Positions 55,553 through 64,000 of a stretch of DNA of 64,000 nucleotides are shown here, in pieces. Location of the stretch: the NCBI RefSeq assembly GCF_036898825.1, contig NZ_JARUND010000002.1, positions 1,364,001 to 1,428,000 on the forward strand, given 5' to 3'. This DNA is from Streptomyces sp. B21-083 (GTDB lineage Bacteria; Actinomycetota; Actinomycetes; Streptomycetales; Streptomycetaceae). A model generated the notes under the pieces. The model did no database searches. It saw only the letters and a program-made list of their open reading frames with translations, and was not told where the DNA came from. Both the position numbers and the translations under genes were made by a program. Every line of letters begins with the position of its first letter. Position 1 is the first letter of the stretch.

Positions 55553-58120
55553 GTGCTGAAGGCAACGCTCAGGAGTTTCCTCGCGCACAAGGGCAGACTC
55601 CTGCTCTCCGCGCTGGCCGTCGTCCTGTCCGTGGCGTTCGTCGCGGGCAGCCTGATCTTCTCCGACACGGTCACCCGTACCTTCGACCGGCTCTTCGCCT
55701 CCACCTCCGCCGATGTCACGGTGAACCCCCGGAAGGACTTCGAGTCGTCGGTACCGTCCGGCGAGACCCTGACCCTGCCCGCCTCGCTGGCGCGGCGGGT
55801 CGCCGGTGTCGCAGGCGTGGCGGACGCCCACGCGGACGCGTCCGTCGAGAACATCACGGTCGTCGACGACCACGACAAGTCGGTGTCACCGACCTCGGGT
55901 GCCCCCACGATCGCCACCGACTGGTACCGCACCGACCGCAGCCCCGTCGAACTCACCTCCGGACATCTCCCCCGGGGTGACGGCGAGGCGCTGCTGGACG
56001 CGGACACCGCCGACAGCAAGGGCGTGGGCATCGGCGACAGGCTCACCGTCCATGCGCAGCCGGGGTCGTTCAAGGTGAGGATCGTCGGCATCGCCACCTT
56101 CACCACCACCAACCCGGGCGCGGCGCTGCTGTTCCTGGACACGAGGACCGCGCAGACCCGGCTACTGGGTGCTCCCGACCGGGCCACGAGCATCTCGGTG
56201 ACCGCCGCGAGCGGGGTGAGCGACGCCGAGCTGAAGAGCCGTATCGGCGAGCAGATCGGCACCACCGGCTACGAGTTGAAGACGGCAGCCGAACAGGCCG
56301 AGTCCGCCGCGGCCCGACTGGGCGGATTCCTCGACGTGATCAAGTACGTGATGCTGGGCTTCGCCGGTATCGCGGTGCTCGTCGGGGTCTTCCTGATCGT
56401 CAACACCTTCTCGATGCTGATCGCCCAACGCACCCGCGAACTGGGCCTGTTGCGGGCCCTCGGCGCCGACCGCCGGCAGGTGCGCCGGTCCGTACTCACG
56501 GAGGCGGTACTGCTCGGTCTGGTCGGCTCGACGCTCGGCCTCGCCGCCGGGATCGGGCTGGCGACCGGGCTGATCCAGCTGTTGAGCGCGATCGGCATGG
56601 ACCTCAGGTCGGCCGACATGGTGGTGAGTTGGGTGACTCCCGTGTCGTCGTACGCCGTCGGCCTCGGGGTCACCTTCGTGGCGGCCTATCTGCCGGCCCG
56701 CCGTGCCGCGGTGGTCTCCCCCATGGCCGCGCTCCAGGACGCCGAGATCGCGGGCGTGGGGCGGCCGTTGCGGGTACGGGCGGTGGTCGGCGCGATCGTC
56801 GGGGCCCTCGGGGCCGCCGCACTCGTGGGCTGCGCCACGGCCACGGAGACGTCGACCTCCGCCTCCCTGCTGGGACTCGGGGTCGTGTTCACCCTCGTCG
56901 CGACGGTGATCGCCGGCCCCCTGCTGGTCCGGCCGGTCATCCGGGTCCTCGGCGGCGCGTTCCCGGTGCTCTTCGGGCCGGTCGGCCGGATGAGCCAGCG
57001 CAACGCCCTGCGCAACCCCCGCCGTACGGGGGCCACGGCCGCCGCGCTGATGGTGGGCCTCGCTCTGGTCGGCGGGATGTCCGTGGCCAGCGCCTCGATG
57101 AGCAAGTCCTTCGACGAACAGATCGACAAAACACTGGGCGCCGACTTCGTCCTCCAGAACGACAACCGCGTGCCGTTCCCCCGGGAGGTCACCGACAAGG
57201 TGCGGGCCACGGACGGTGTCGGTCTCGTCGTACGGCAGCGGTTCGTACCGGTCGCGGTACGCCTCCCGGACGGCAAGCGCCTGGAGACGACGGCCGCCGG
57301 GTACGACACTCGGCTCGACGACGTCGCCCATGTCGCCTACGCGCGGGGCGACACGGCCGCCGCACTCGCCGACGGCCACCTGGCGATGTCCGCCGGCTAC
57401 GCGAAGGACCACGACGTTCGCGTCGGCACGGTCCTGCCGGTGGAGTTCCCGGACGGCGGCCGGACCGAGCTGACGGTCGGCGCCCTCACCGACCAGGACA
57501 GCGCCGACGGGTTCGGGACGCAGGGCGGGATCTACTTCGGGATCGCCGTCGCCGAGCGGTACCTGCCCGGTGGCCAGGATTCCGCGCTGTACGTCAACGC
57601 CACGGCCGGCACGAGCGCCGACAGGCTGCGGCCCGCGCTGGAGCGAACGCTTGACCCGTATCCGCAGATCAAGGTGCGTGACCAGGCCGACTACAAGGAA
57701 CTGATCCGCAACCAGATCGCCGTACTGCTCTACCTCGTGTACGCGCTGCTGGGGCTCGCGATCGTCATCGCGGTGCTCGGCGTGGTCAACACCCTCGCCC
57801 TGTCGGTGGTGGAGCGGACGCGTGAGATCGGACTGCTGCGGGCCATCGGACTGTCCCGGCGGCAGCTGCGCCGGATGATCCGGCTGGAGTCGGTGGTGAT
57901 CGCCGTCTTCGGTGCGGTGCTCGGGCTCGGACTCGGGCTGGTGTGGGGCGTGTGCATCCACCGGGTCCTGGCCCTCCAGGGCATGAAGGCGCTGGCGATT
58001 CCCTGGGGCACGATCGTCCTGGTGGTCGTGGGCTCGGCGGTGGTCGGCATCGTGGCCGCGCTGCTGCCCGCGTTGCGCGCGTCCCGGATGAACGTGCTGG
58101 CGGCGATCGCGCACGAGTGA
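55553..58120 (+). CDS. FtsX-like ABC permease (MacB-type)
   Basis: 855 residues from a GTG at 55553. Two FtsX units: an N-terminal membrane helix, a large extracytoplasmic domain (about 45-250), three helices (about 265-390), then a further helix pair, a second outside domain (about 500-700) and three C-terminal helices. This 10-helix plan is that of mechanotransmission exporters. Substrate unknown; no peptide synthetase or two-component genes are adjacent. Confidence 0.92.
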   Translation: MLKATLRSFLAHKGRLLLSALAVVLSVAFVAGSLIFSDTVTRTFDRLFASTSADVTVNPRKDFESSVPSGETLTLPASLARRVAGVAGVADAHADASVENITVVDDHDKSVSPTSGAPTIATDWYRTDRSPVELTSGHLPRGDGEALLDADTADSKGVGIGDRLTVHAQPGSFKVRIVGIATFTTTNPGAALLFLDTRTAQTRLLGAPDRATSISVTAASGVSDAELKSRIGEQIGTTGYELKTAAEQAESAAARLGGFLDVIKYVMLGFAGIAVLVGVFLIVNTFSMLIAQRTRELGLLRALGADRRQVRRSVLTEAVLLGLVGSTLGLAAGIGLATGLIQLLSAIGMDLRSADMVVSWVTPVSSYAVGLGVTFVAAYLPARRAAVVSPMAALQDAEIAGVGRPLRVRAVVGAIVGALGAAALVGCATATETSTSASLLGLGVVFTLVATVIAGPLLVRPVIRVLGGAFPVLFGPVGRMSQRNALRNPRRTGATAAALMVGLALVGGMSVASASMSKSFDEQIDKTLGADFVLQNDNRVPFPREVTDKVRATDGVGLVVRQRFVPVAVRLPDGKRLETTAAGYDTRLDDVAHVAYARGDTAAALADGHLAMSAGYAKDHDVRVGTVLPVEFPDGGRTELTVGALTDQDSADGFGTQGGIYFGIAVAERYLPGGQDSALYVNATAGTSADRLRPALERTLDPYPQIKVRDQADYKELIRNQIAVLLYLVYALLGLAIVIAVLGVVNTLALSVVERTREIGLLRAIGLSRRQLRRMIRLESVVIAVFGAVLGLGLGLVWGVCIHRVLALQGMKALAIPWGTIVLVVVGSAVVGIVAALLPALRASRMNVLAAIAHE

Positions 58121-58166
58121 AGGGCGGCGCGCCTGGGCTCGGCGGGTGCTCGGGTGCGGGTGCTGT

Positions 58167-58230
58167 GTGGCTGGGCGCGCAGTTCCCCGCGCCCCTTTGG
58201 TAGGGGCCTGCGGCCCCACCAAAGGGCGCG
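58167..58230 (+). terminator. Dispersed repeat plus strong hairpin after the permease gene
   Basis: A copy of the gene-end repeat (58167-58196, core TTCCCCGCGCCCC) leads into a long hairpin: 58188-58207 pairs with 58213-58230 (five-base loop, two single-base bulges). It is the strongest terminator candidate for the ABC operon. The rest of the gap (58231-58473) shows no gene. Confidence 0.75.
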
Positions 58231-58473
58231 AACGGGCCCGTGGTGGGTGCAGTCGTGTGCCGCCGATCGGGTTGTGCCCATGGCGCCGTGCAGAGCGGGA
58301 AGTGACTGCTGATCAGGCGGTCAAATGCCTGGTCAGTGTGCTGGTGCTAGCTCCGGGGCGGCGGCCTGACGGCGGGTCGGGTGCCGCCGTGCGGGTCAGT
58401 CGGGTGGGTGGCTCGAGTGGTGGGGCGCGCGCATCTGACTGACGGTGGATCACGTCGAGGCCGGGTCTCATCA

Positions 58474-58490
58474 GCTGACATCACGTCAGC
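58474..58490 (+). promoter_or_regulatory. Palindrome upstream of the sortase substrate gene
   Basis: GCTGAC-ATCAC-GTCAGC is a perfect 6-base dyad with a 5-base centre, 30 bases upstream of the ATG at 58520. It may be an operator. No repressor is known. Confidence 0.4.
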
Positions 58491-58519
58491 GCCCCGGTCG
58501 CGGCGGAAGGACTTCGACC

Positions 58520-59026
58520 ATGCGCTCTGCCCGCCTGCTCCTCGCTACCGCGACGGCCACAGCCGCTCTCGCGATCGCCGCGCCCGGCGCGTTCGCTGCC
58601 GACGGCGGCGACTGGGACCACGGTGACTCTTCCTACAGCAAGGAGCACGACAAGGACAGCATGCACGACAAGCCGAACGGTGGAATGCACACGGGTGGCG
58701 GTGCGCTCACCGCGGTGAACGAGGGCGACTGGAGCAAGGGCGACAGCGCCGACGAGAGCAAGAAGGGCGACTGGGACGCCGACAAGTCCGACAAGTCCAG
58801 CAAGGAGGAGCAGAGCACGGGCTCCTGGGACTCCAGCGACAAGCAGGAGGAGAGCGGCAAGGGCGACTGGAGCGGCAAGCACGAGAAGCCCAGCGGTGGC
58901 ATGCACACCGGTGGCGGCGCGCTCGCGTCCCCGGGTGTCACGGCCGGCGGGATGGCGGCCCTGGCGCTCGTCGGCGCCGGTGCGTTCGCGATGCGCCGCA
59001 GGAATGCGGCCGACGGGGTGTCCTGA
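58520..59026 (+). CDS. Secreted hydrophilic protein, probable substrate of the class F sortase
   Basis: 168 residues: signal peptide (RLLLATATATAALAIAAPG, cleavage near AFAAD), a highly hydrophilic Ser/Asp/Lys/Glu region, a motif GGMHTGGGALT near 54-64 repeated as GGMHTGGGALA near 132-142, then a hydrophobic span (GGMAALALVGAGAFAM) and RRRN tail. This is the form of a wall-anchoring signal. A class F sortase gene follows 164 bases later. I recall the MHTGGGALA motif beside such sortases in streptomycetes. Anchoring is inferred. Confidence 0.8.
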   Translation: MRSARLLLATATATAALAIAAPGAFAADGGDWDHGDSSYSKEHDKDSMHDKPNGGMHTGGGALTAVNEGDWSKGDSADESKKGDWDADKSDKSSKEEQSTGSWDSSDKQEESGKGDWSGKHEKPSGGMHTGGGALASPGVTAGGMAALALVGAGAFAMRRRNAADGVS

Positions 59027-59190
59027 CCGATGCCTGACATAGCAGCCGGGGCCGTCGCGTGCGCACATCCACCTGTGCGCACTGCGGCGGCCCGGCCGGT
59101 TTTCCTCCGCTCCGTCTTCAGCCGCTCCCGCTGCCCTGTCTTCCGTCTGCGCTGATTCCGTTCAGCTGTGTTCCCGTGAGGTGGTTCCCA

Positions 59191-59871
59191 ATGGCAACCC
59201 GGTTGCCTTCCCCTGTCGGGGCCGAGTCCGTGTCGTCCGGGCGGTCCCTCGTGCGTCTGGTCGCGTGGGCCGTCGTACTGCTGATCCCGGTGTTCTTCCT
59301 CTTCTCCGGAAACGACGAGTCGGCCGACGACTCCCGCGCGCCCCGCGCCGCCGCGGCCCCCGCTCCCGCCTCGTCGACCGCGCCGAAGTCCTCGGCCACC
59401 CTGCCGGCCGGAAAGCATCTGCCGCGGGCCCGTCCGACGCGGCTGCTCATTCCGGCCATCGACGTGAACGCCCCCTTCGTCGGCCTCGCCATCGGCGCCA
59501 ACGGCCACCTCGAACCACCGCCCGCCGACGACATCAACCTGGTCGGCTGGCAGGCGGACGGCGTGTCCCCGGGAGAGGCCGGGACGGCGATCATCGCCGG
59601 GCACGTCGACACAACGACCTCCGCCGCGGTCTTCGCGGGGCTCAGCGAGCTGAAGAAGGGGAACCGCTTCTCCGTCAACCGCTCCGACGGACGTACCGCC
59701 GTCTTCGTGGTCGACAGTGTCGAGACGTTCGCGAAGGACGACTTCCCCGACCAGCGCGTGTACGCGGACACCCCGCAGGCCCAGGTCCGGCTGATCACCT
59801 GCGCCGGCGACTACGACCACTCGGTGCGGGACTACACCGACAACCTCGTGGTCTTCGCCCATCTCGTCTGA
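59191..59871 (+). CDS. Class F sortase
   Basis: 226 residues from the ATG at 59191. One N-terminal membrane helix (about 20-40), Pro/Ala-rich linker, then the sortase barrel with His138 in IIAGHVDTTT, Cys204 in RLITCAGDYDH and Arg213 in SVRDYTDN: the catalytic trio. It cleaves a sorting signal and joins the protein to the wall or another acceptor. The neighbouring gene at 58520 is the likely substrate. Confidence 0.93.
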   Translation: MATRLPSPVGAESVSSGRSLVRLVAWAVVLLIPVFFLFSGNDESADDSRAPRAAAAPAPASSTAPKSSATLPAGKHLPRARPTRLLIPAIDVNAPFVGLAIGANGHLEPPPADDINLVGWQADGVSPGEAGTAIIAGHVDTTTSAAVFAGLSELKKGNRFSVNRSDGRTAVFVVDSVETFAKDDFPDQRVYADTPQAQVRLITCAGDYDHSVRDYTDNLVVFAHLV

Positions 59872-59947
59872 CCCGTCGGCGTGCGGCTGGGGCCCACCTG
59901 GGGGATCAGCGGTGGCGAGCCGGAACACCCGCTCCTAGCTTCGGCAT

Positions 59948-61027
59948 ATGACCAGACGACAGATCACCCACCTCGTATGCGCCGCGGCTGTCGTGGCGTC
60001 GGGCCTGGGTGCCGCGGCGCCGACGGACCACCGTACGGCGCGTCAGGAAGTCCGAACCCACCGGGTACAGCCCGGTGAATCGATCCAGCAGGCGGTGGAC
60101 GCCGCCCGGCCGGGGGACACCGTTGTCCTCTCCCCCGGCACCTACCACGAGAGCGTCCGCATCACGGTGTCGGACCTGACGCTGCGGGGCTCCGTCGCCG
60201 GACCCGCCGTCATCGTGCCCGGCCCGGCCTCCGCGAGCAGCACCTGCGCCACCGCGGGCAACGGCATCTGCGTGACCGGCACGAAGAGCAGTCCGGTCAA
60301 GCGCGTCACCCTGCGCTCGCTGACGATCCGGGGCTTCGCCAAGAACGGCCTGTGGGCGTCGTGGACCGATCAGCTGAAGGTCCGACACGTCACCTCCGAG
60401 CAGAACGGGCAGTGGGGCCTCGCCCAGGAGAGGTCCGTACGCGCCGTCTTCAGCCACAACGTCGCCGAGCGCAACGGCGACGCCGGGCTCTTCGTCGCCA
60501 ACACCGTCGACCGGGAGGACGGCGCCCAGGACACCGAGGGCACCGCGATCGACCACAACCGGCTGCTCGGCAACCGCGTCGGCATCACGGTGCGACGCCT
60601 GCGGAACCTGACCGTCGACCACAACGAGGCGACCGGCAACTGCACCGGGGTGTTCGTCGTCGGCGACGAGGGCACGCCACGCGCCGGGGCGATGACCGTG
60701 AGCCGGAACCACATCCACGCCAACAACAAGCTGTGTCCGAAGACCCCCCGACTGCCCTTCCTGCAGGGCTCGGGCATCGTCCTCACCGGCACCGAGAAGA
60801 CCCTGGTGACGAAGAACAGGGTCGAGGACAACGTGGGCACCTCCCCGCTGTCGGGCGGCATCGTGCTGTTCAAGAGCTTCGTGGGCGCCCTCAACGAGAA
60901 CAACGAGATCCGCGACAACGTGGTGCTGCACAACAGCACGGCAGACCTCGTCGACGGGGACCCCGGCAGGAACAACACCTTCCGCGGCAACACCTGCGGG
61001 GTCTCCGAACCCGCCGGAATGTGCTGA
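59948..61027 (+). CDS. Secreted right-handed beta-helix protein (NosD/pectate-lyase-like)
   Basis: 359 residues with a signal peptide (about 1-25) and a parallel beta-helix: repeats such as VRITVSDLTLRGSV, VKRVTLRSLTIRGFAKNGL, LTVDHNEATGNCTGVFV and TLVTKNRVEDNVGTSPLSGG. Carbohydrate-binding or lyase activity is possible but catalytic residues cannot be identified. Ends with a Cys pair (TCGVSEPAGMC). It stands 76 bases after the sortase. Confidence 0.85.
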   Translation: MTRRQITHLVCAAAVVASGLGAAAPTDHRTARQEVRTHRVQPGESIQQAVDAARPGDTVVLSPGTYHESVRITVSDLTLRGSVAGPAVIVPGPASASSTCATAGNGICVTGTKSSPVKRVTLRSLTIRGFAKNGLWASWTDQLKVRHVTSEQNGQWGLAQERSVRAVFSHNVAERNGDAGLFVANTVDREDGAQDTEGTAIDHNRLLGNRVGITVRRLRNLTVDHNEATGNCTGVFVVGDEGTPRAGAMTVSRNHIHANNKLCPKTPRLPFLQGSGIVLTGTEKTLVTKNRVEDNVGTSPLSGGIVLFKSFVGALNENNEIRDNVVLHNSTADLVDGDPGRNNTFRGNTCGVSEPAGMC

Positions 61028-61096
61028 CCGACCGGCGCCCCATCCACCCCACCCGTCCCACCCCCAGACGGCACCACCAGAGAGGCGAGGCAGCAC

Positions 61097-62152
61097 ATGA
61101 CGACCGTTGATCCGGCTCCCCCCACTCCACAGGCCCTCCCCGCTCCCCCGGCATCCATGCGGCTGAGGGAACTCGTGTTCGGGGCGGCCTGCGCCGCCGC
61201 CGTACGCGCCGCCGCCCGGCTGGGCGTCGCGGACGCCCTCGACGACACGCCCACGACCGTCGAGGACCTCGCGGCGGCGGTGAAGACCCAGCCCCACACC
61301 CTCAGGCGGCTGCTGCGCGCGCTGTCCTGCCAGGGCGTCTTCGCGGAGCGCCCCGACGGCACCTTCGTCCACACGGAGATGTCCCGGCTGCTGCGCGAGG
61401 ACGACCCGCACAGCCTGCGGTACATCGCGCTGTGGTGCACCGAGCCGTGGACGTGGAACGTCTGGCCGAAGCTGGACGAGGCGGTGCGCTCCGGCCGCAA
61501 CGTCTTCGAGGACATGTACGACAGGGAGTTCTTCGCGTATCTGAACGAAGAGGCCCCCGAGTCGGCGTACGTCTTCAACCGGGCCATGACGACGTCCAGC
61601 GAGCAGTCCGCGCGGGACGTCGCGAACCTGCTGGACCTGAGCGGGGTGTCCTCGGTCGCCGACATCGGCGGCGGTCAGGGACAGGTCGTGGCCAGCCTGC
61701 TGGAGAAGCACCCCGGGATGCACGGCACGCTGCTCGACCTGCCCGGAGTGGTGGAGAACGCCGACCCGCGGCTGCGCGACGGAGGTTCGCTGTCCGCGCG
61801 GGTGAGCGTCGTGGCCGGGGACTGCCGGGAGGACATCCCCGTGCAGGCGGACGTCTACATCATCAAGAACATCCTGGAGTGGGACGACGAGAGCACCCGC
61901 CGGGCGCTGGCGAACGTCCGCAAGGCGGCGCGGCCCGGTGCCCGGGTCATCGTGATCGAGAACCTCGTGGACGACACTCCGTCGATGAAGTTCACGACCG
62001 CCATGGACCTGCTGCTGCTCCTCAATGTCGGCGGTGCGAAGCACACCCGACAGAGCATGGTCGACCGGCTGACGGACGCGGGCCTGGTCATCGGTGAGAT
62101 CCGCCCGGTCAACGCGTATCTGCACGCCTTCGAGTGCACTGTCCCCGGCTGA
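61097..62152 (+). CDS. O-methyltransferase (dimerising, polyketide-type)
   Basis: 351 residues. N-terminal winged-helix dimerisation part (about 20-105; LRELVFGAACAAAVRAAARL) and a SAM-binding C-domain with VADIGGGQGQVVASLLEKHP near 187-206 and RPGARVIVIENLVDD. It resembles tailoring methyltransferases of aromatic polyketides (TcmO/DnrK type). It converges with the type II PKS genes, so it likely modifies their product. A strong terminator separates them. Confidence 0.9.
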   Translation: MTTVDPAPPTPQALPAPPASMRLRELVFGAACAAAVRAAARLGVADALDDTPTTVEDLAAAVKTQPHTLRRLLRALSCQGVFAERPDGTFVHTEMSRLLREDDPHSLRYIALWCTEPWTWNVWPKLDEAVRSGRNVFEDMYDREFFAYLNEEAPESAYVFNRAMTTSSEQSARDVANLLDLSGVSSVADIGGGQGQVVASLLEKHPGMHGTLLDLPGVVENADPRLRDGGSLSARVSVVAGDCREDIPVQADVYIIKNILEWDDESTRRALANVRKAARPGARVIVIENLVDDTPSMKFTTAMDLLLLLNVGGAKHTRQSMVDRLTDAGLVIGEIRPVNAYLHAFECTVPG

Positions 62153-62166
62153 CCCCTCGTCACAGT

Positions 62167-62219
62167 CGAAACCCCGAGGCCGGTACCGCGAATGTCGCGG
62201 TACCGGCCTCGGGGTTTCG
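62167..62219. terminator. Bidirectional terminator between methyltransferase and cyclase
   Basis: A perfect 25-base inverted repeat, 62167-62191 with 62195-62219, and a 3-base loop. It lies between the convergent methyltransferase stop (62152) and cyclase stop (62237). Confidence 0.9.
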
Positions 62220-62236
62220 CACGCCGCTCGCGTTGC

Positions 62237-62569
62237 TCAGGAGCCGGCGCCGCGCTCCCACTGGTAGAAGCAGCGCGCCATGGCGTCCTTGGGGCTGCGC
62301 CACGTCTGCGGGTCGTACGCGGAGACGTACGCCGACAGCTTGTCGCTGACGCTTCGGAACTCGGGGTGGCCGGCCACCTTCGCGATGGCGGGCCCCGGAT
62401 CCTGGTCGGCCTCGATGAAGTGCATGTACACGTCGCCGTACTGGAAGAGGCTGCGGCGGGTGACACCGACGAGGTGCGGGAGTTCACCGCTGTCGGAGGC
62501 GGCGAACAGGTCGGCGATCGCAGGTGCCGAGCCGGGTGCCATGCGGGCGACGATCAGGGCGTGATGCAT
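62237..62569 (-). CDS. TcmI-family polyketide cyclase
   Basis: 110 residues from the ATG at 62569: ALIVARMAPGSAPAIADLF, HLVGVTRRSLFQYGDVYMHF, and QTWRSPKDAMARCFYQWERG. This is the ferredoxin-like cyclase that closes the late rings of aromatic polyketides. The sequence closely resembles what I recall of WhiE ORFVII, the spore-pigment cyclase. Last gene of the minus-strand PKS operon within view. Confidence 0.9.
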   Translation of the reverse strand: MHHALIVARMAPGSAPAIADLFAASDSGELPHLVGVTRRSLFQYGDVYMHFIEADQDPGPAIAKVAGHPEFRSVSDKLSAYVSAYDPQTWRSPKDAMARCFYQWERGAGS

Positions 62570-62595
62570 CGGGGTGTCCTTTCTGAGCCGGTGGC

Positions 62596-63334
<739 letters not shown>

Positions 63335-63359
63335 GCGGTGTTCTCCTTCCCGCCCGGTG

Positions 63360-64000
63360 CTATCGGGCGGAGTCGTCCGAGCGGCGCACGACCAGCGCCG
63401 CGTTGGAACCCATCAGTCCCCGGCTGAGGACCAGGGCCGTGCGCGGCTCGGCGGGGCGAGCGCGGGACATCACCAGGTCGAGGTCGTGGCAGATGTCGAA
63501 CACGTTGGGGGTGGGTGGGATCAGGCGGTGCTCCATGGCGAGCACCGCGGCCGCGATGTCCAGCACGGGCGCCCCGCAGTAGGCGCGCCCGATGCCGGTC
63601 TTGGGCGCCGTGACGGGGACCCTGGTGCCGTGCGCGCCGAGGGCGTCGGTGATGGCCAGCGCTTCCGCGCGGTCCGCCTCCGGCACGCCCAGGGCGTCGG
63701 CGAACACGACGTCGATCTCCTCCGGGGCGCAGCCGGCCTCGTCGAGGGCGCCCCTGATCGCGTGGGCGAGCCCCTCTCTGGACCGCTCCCAGCGGGAGGC
63801 GCCGGTGAAGGTGGCGGCGTGGCCGGCGACGGTGGCTCGGACGGCCGCCCCCCGCTCCCGGGCGCGGTTCTCGTCCTCGACGACGAGCATGGCGCCGCCC
63901 TCCGCGGGAACGAAGCCGCAGGCGCCCTTGGTGAAGGGGCGGTAGGCGCGGGCCGGGTCCTCGACGGTGCTGAGCTCGGCGTATCCGAGCTGGCAGACCA
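63360..64000 (-). CDS. Ketosynthase chain-length factor (KS-beta), 5' end outside window
   Basis: About 213 C-terminal residues of a protein of usual size near 410; the frame runs off the window edge. TFTGASRWERSREGLAHAIR and VPVTAPKTGIGRAYCGAPVL are KS-beta features; the KS-alpha version has a Lys-Ser-x-x-G-H motif there. It sets chain length. KS-alpha should lie beyond 64000. The WhiE-IV-like sequence suggests spore pigment. Confidence 0.9.
   Translation of the reverse strand, partial: VCQLGYAELSTVEDPARAYRPFTKGACGFVPAEGGAMLVVEDENRARERGAAVRATVAGHAATFTGASRWERSREGLAHAIRGALDEAGCAPEEIDVVFADALGVPEADRAEALAITDALGAHGTRVPVTAPKTGIGRAYCGAPVLDIAAAVLAMEHRLIPPTPNVFDICHDLDLVMSRARPAEPRTALVLSRGLMGSNAALVVRRSDDSAR

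Noticed and set aside
63360..64000. Ketosynthase alpha subunit
   Set aside because: The region has TAPKTGIGRAYC instead of the Lys-Ser-x-x-G-H motif, so it is the chain-length factor.

Overview
The window is a piece of a Streptomyces (or very close actinomycete) chromosome. The DNA is GC-rich throughout with strong third-position G/C bias. It carries Streptomyces-typical families: an abaA/whiJ-like ATPase/HTH/DUF397 trio, DUF6777, DUF6213, class F sortase, MurT/GatD, a LipR-like regulator and a whiE-type aromatic polyketide set. From memory, the order pfkA ... rocD ... tripeptidyl aminopeptidase, urease operon ... biotin genes resembles one region of the S. coelicolor chromosome; this was not checked. 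No rRNA, tRNA, insertion sequence, prophage or CRISPR array was seen.

Layout. 1-3148: end of a secreted GH30-like glycosidase with a ricin-type lectin tail, a DUF779 protein, and a secreted phosphodiester-glycosidase-domain protein. 3167-8454: small membrane protein, a three-gene acyl-CoA dehydrogenase/quinone oxidoreductase operon, and an XRE-cupin regulator divergent from a thioredoxin-reductase-like flavoprotein. 8705-14713: ATP-dependent DNA ligase with a NUDIX hydrolase, succinic semialdehyde dehydrogenase, a DUF6213-like protein, and an acyl-CoA dehydrogenase divergent from its TetR regulator over a clear operator. 14771-19817: peptide deformylase, MurT-GatD (lipid II amidation), 6-phosphofructokinase and a CtaG-like protein. 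19896-23432: a lipoprotein with a PASTA-like domain, then a Ser/Thr kinase and a tiny membrane protein. 23509-27682: a LytTR/LytS-type two-component system built around a sodium:solute symporter. 27783-30494: an Lrp regulator, an ArgZ/dimethylargininase-family hydrolase and ornithine aminotransferase. 30802-34364: acyltransferase, epimerase-like protein and secreted tripeptidyl aminopeptidase.

34557-39320: complete urease operon ureABC-F-G-D on the minus strand, interrupted between ureF and ureG by a nested inverted-repeat element. 39432-40452: remnants of a divergent regulator/membrane-protein pair that lost both 5' ends in one deletion. 40453-45231: degenerate tandem repeats, an orphan Phd antitoxin, a ClpP paralogue with a small partner, a c-di-AMP riboswitch ahead of an NlpC/P60 hydrolase, and the ATPase/HTH/DUF397 trio. 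45310-50106: bioF divergent from bioB-bioA-bioD, with a decayed bioD fragment between bioA and bioD and a read-through bioD tail. 49925-53917: LipR-like regulator, secreted lipase, methyltransferase. 53912-58120: Fic-like toxin with ribbon-helix-helix antitoxin, and a MacB-type ABC exporter. 58520-61027: sortase-type substrate, class F sortase, beta-helix protein. 61097-64000: an O-methyltransferase convergent with the 3' end of a type II PKS cluster (KS-beta, ACP, aromatase/cyclase, TcmI cyclase) resembling spore-pigment clusters.

A dispersed palindromic repeat family recurs at the ends of genes (about 12.5, 14.7, 18.7, 49.9 and 58.2 kb). It seems to serve as terminators and in one place has extended a gene (bioD). 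The best candidates for new biology are the PASTA-lipoprotein/kinase pair, the ArgZ-like enzyme coupled to RocD, the Fic-like toxin with a degenerate catalytic loop, and the ClpP/small-protein pair.
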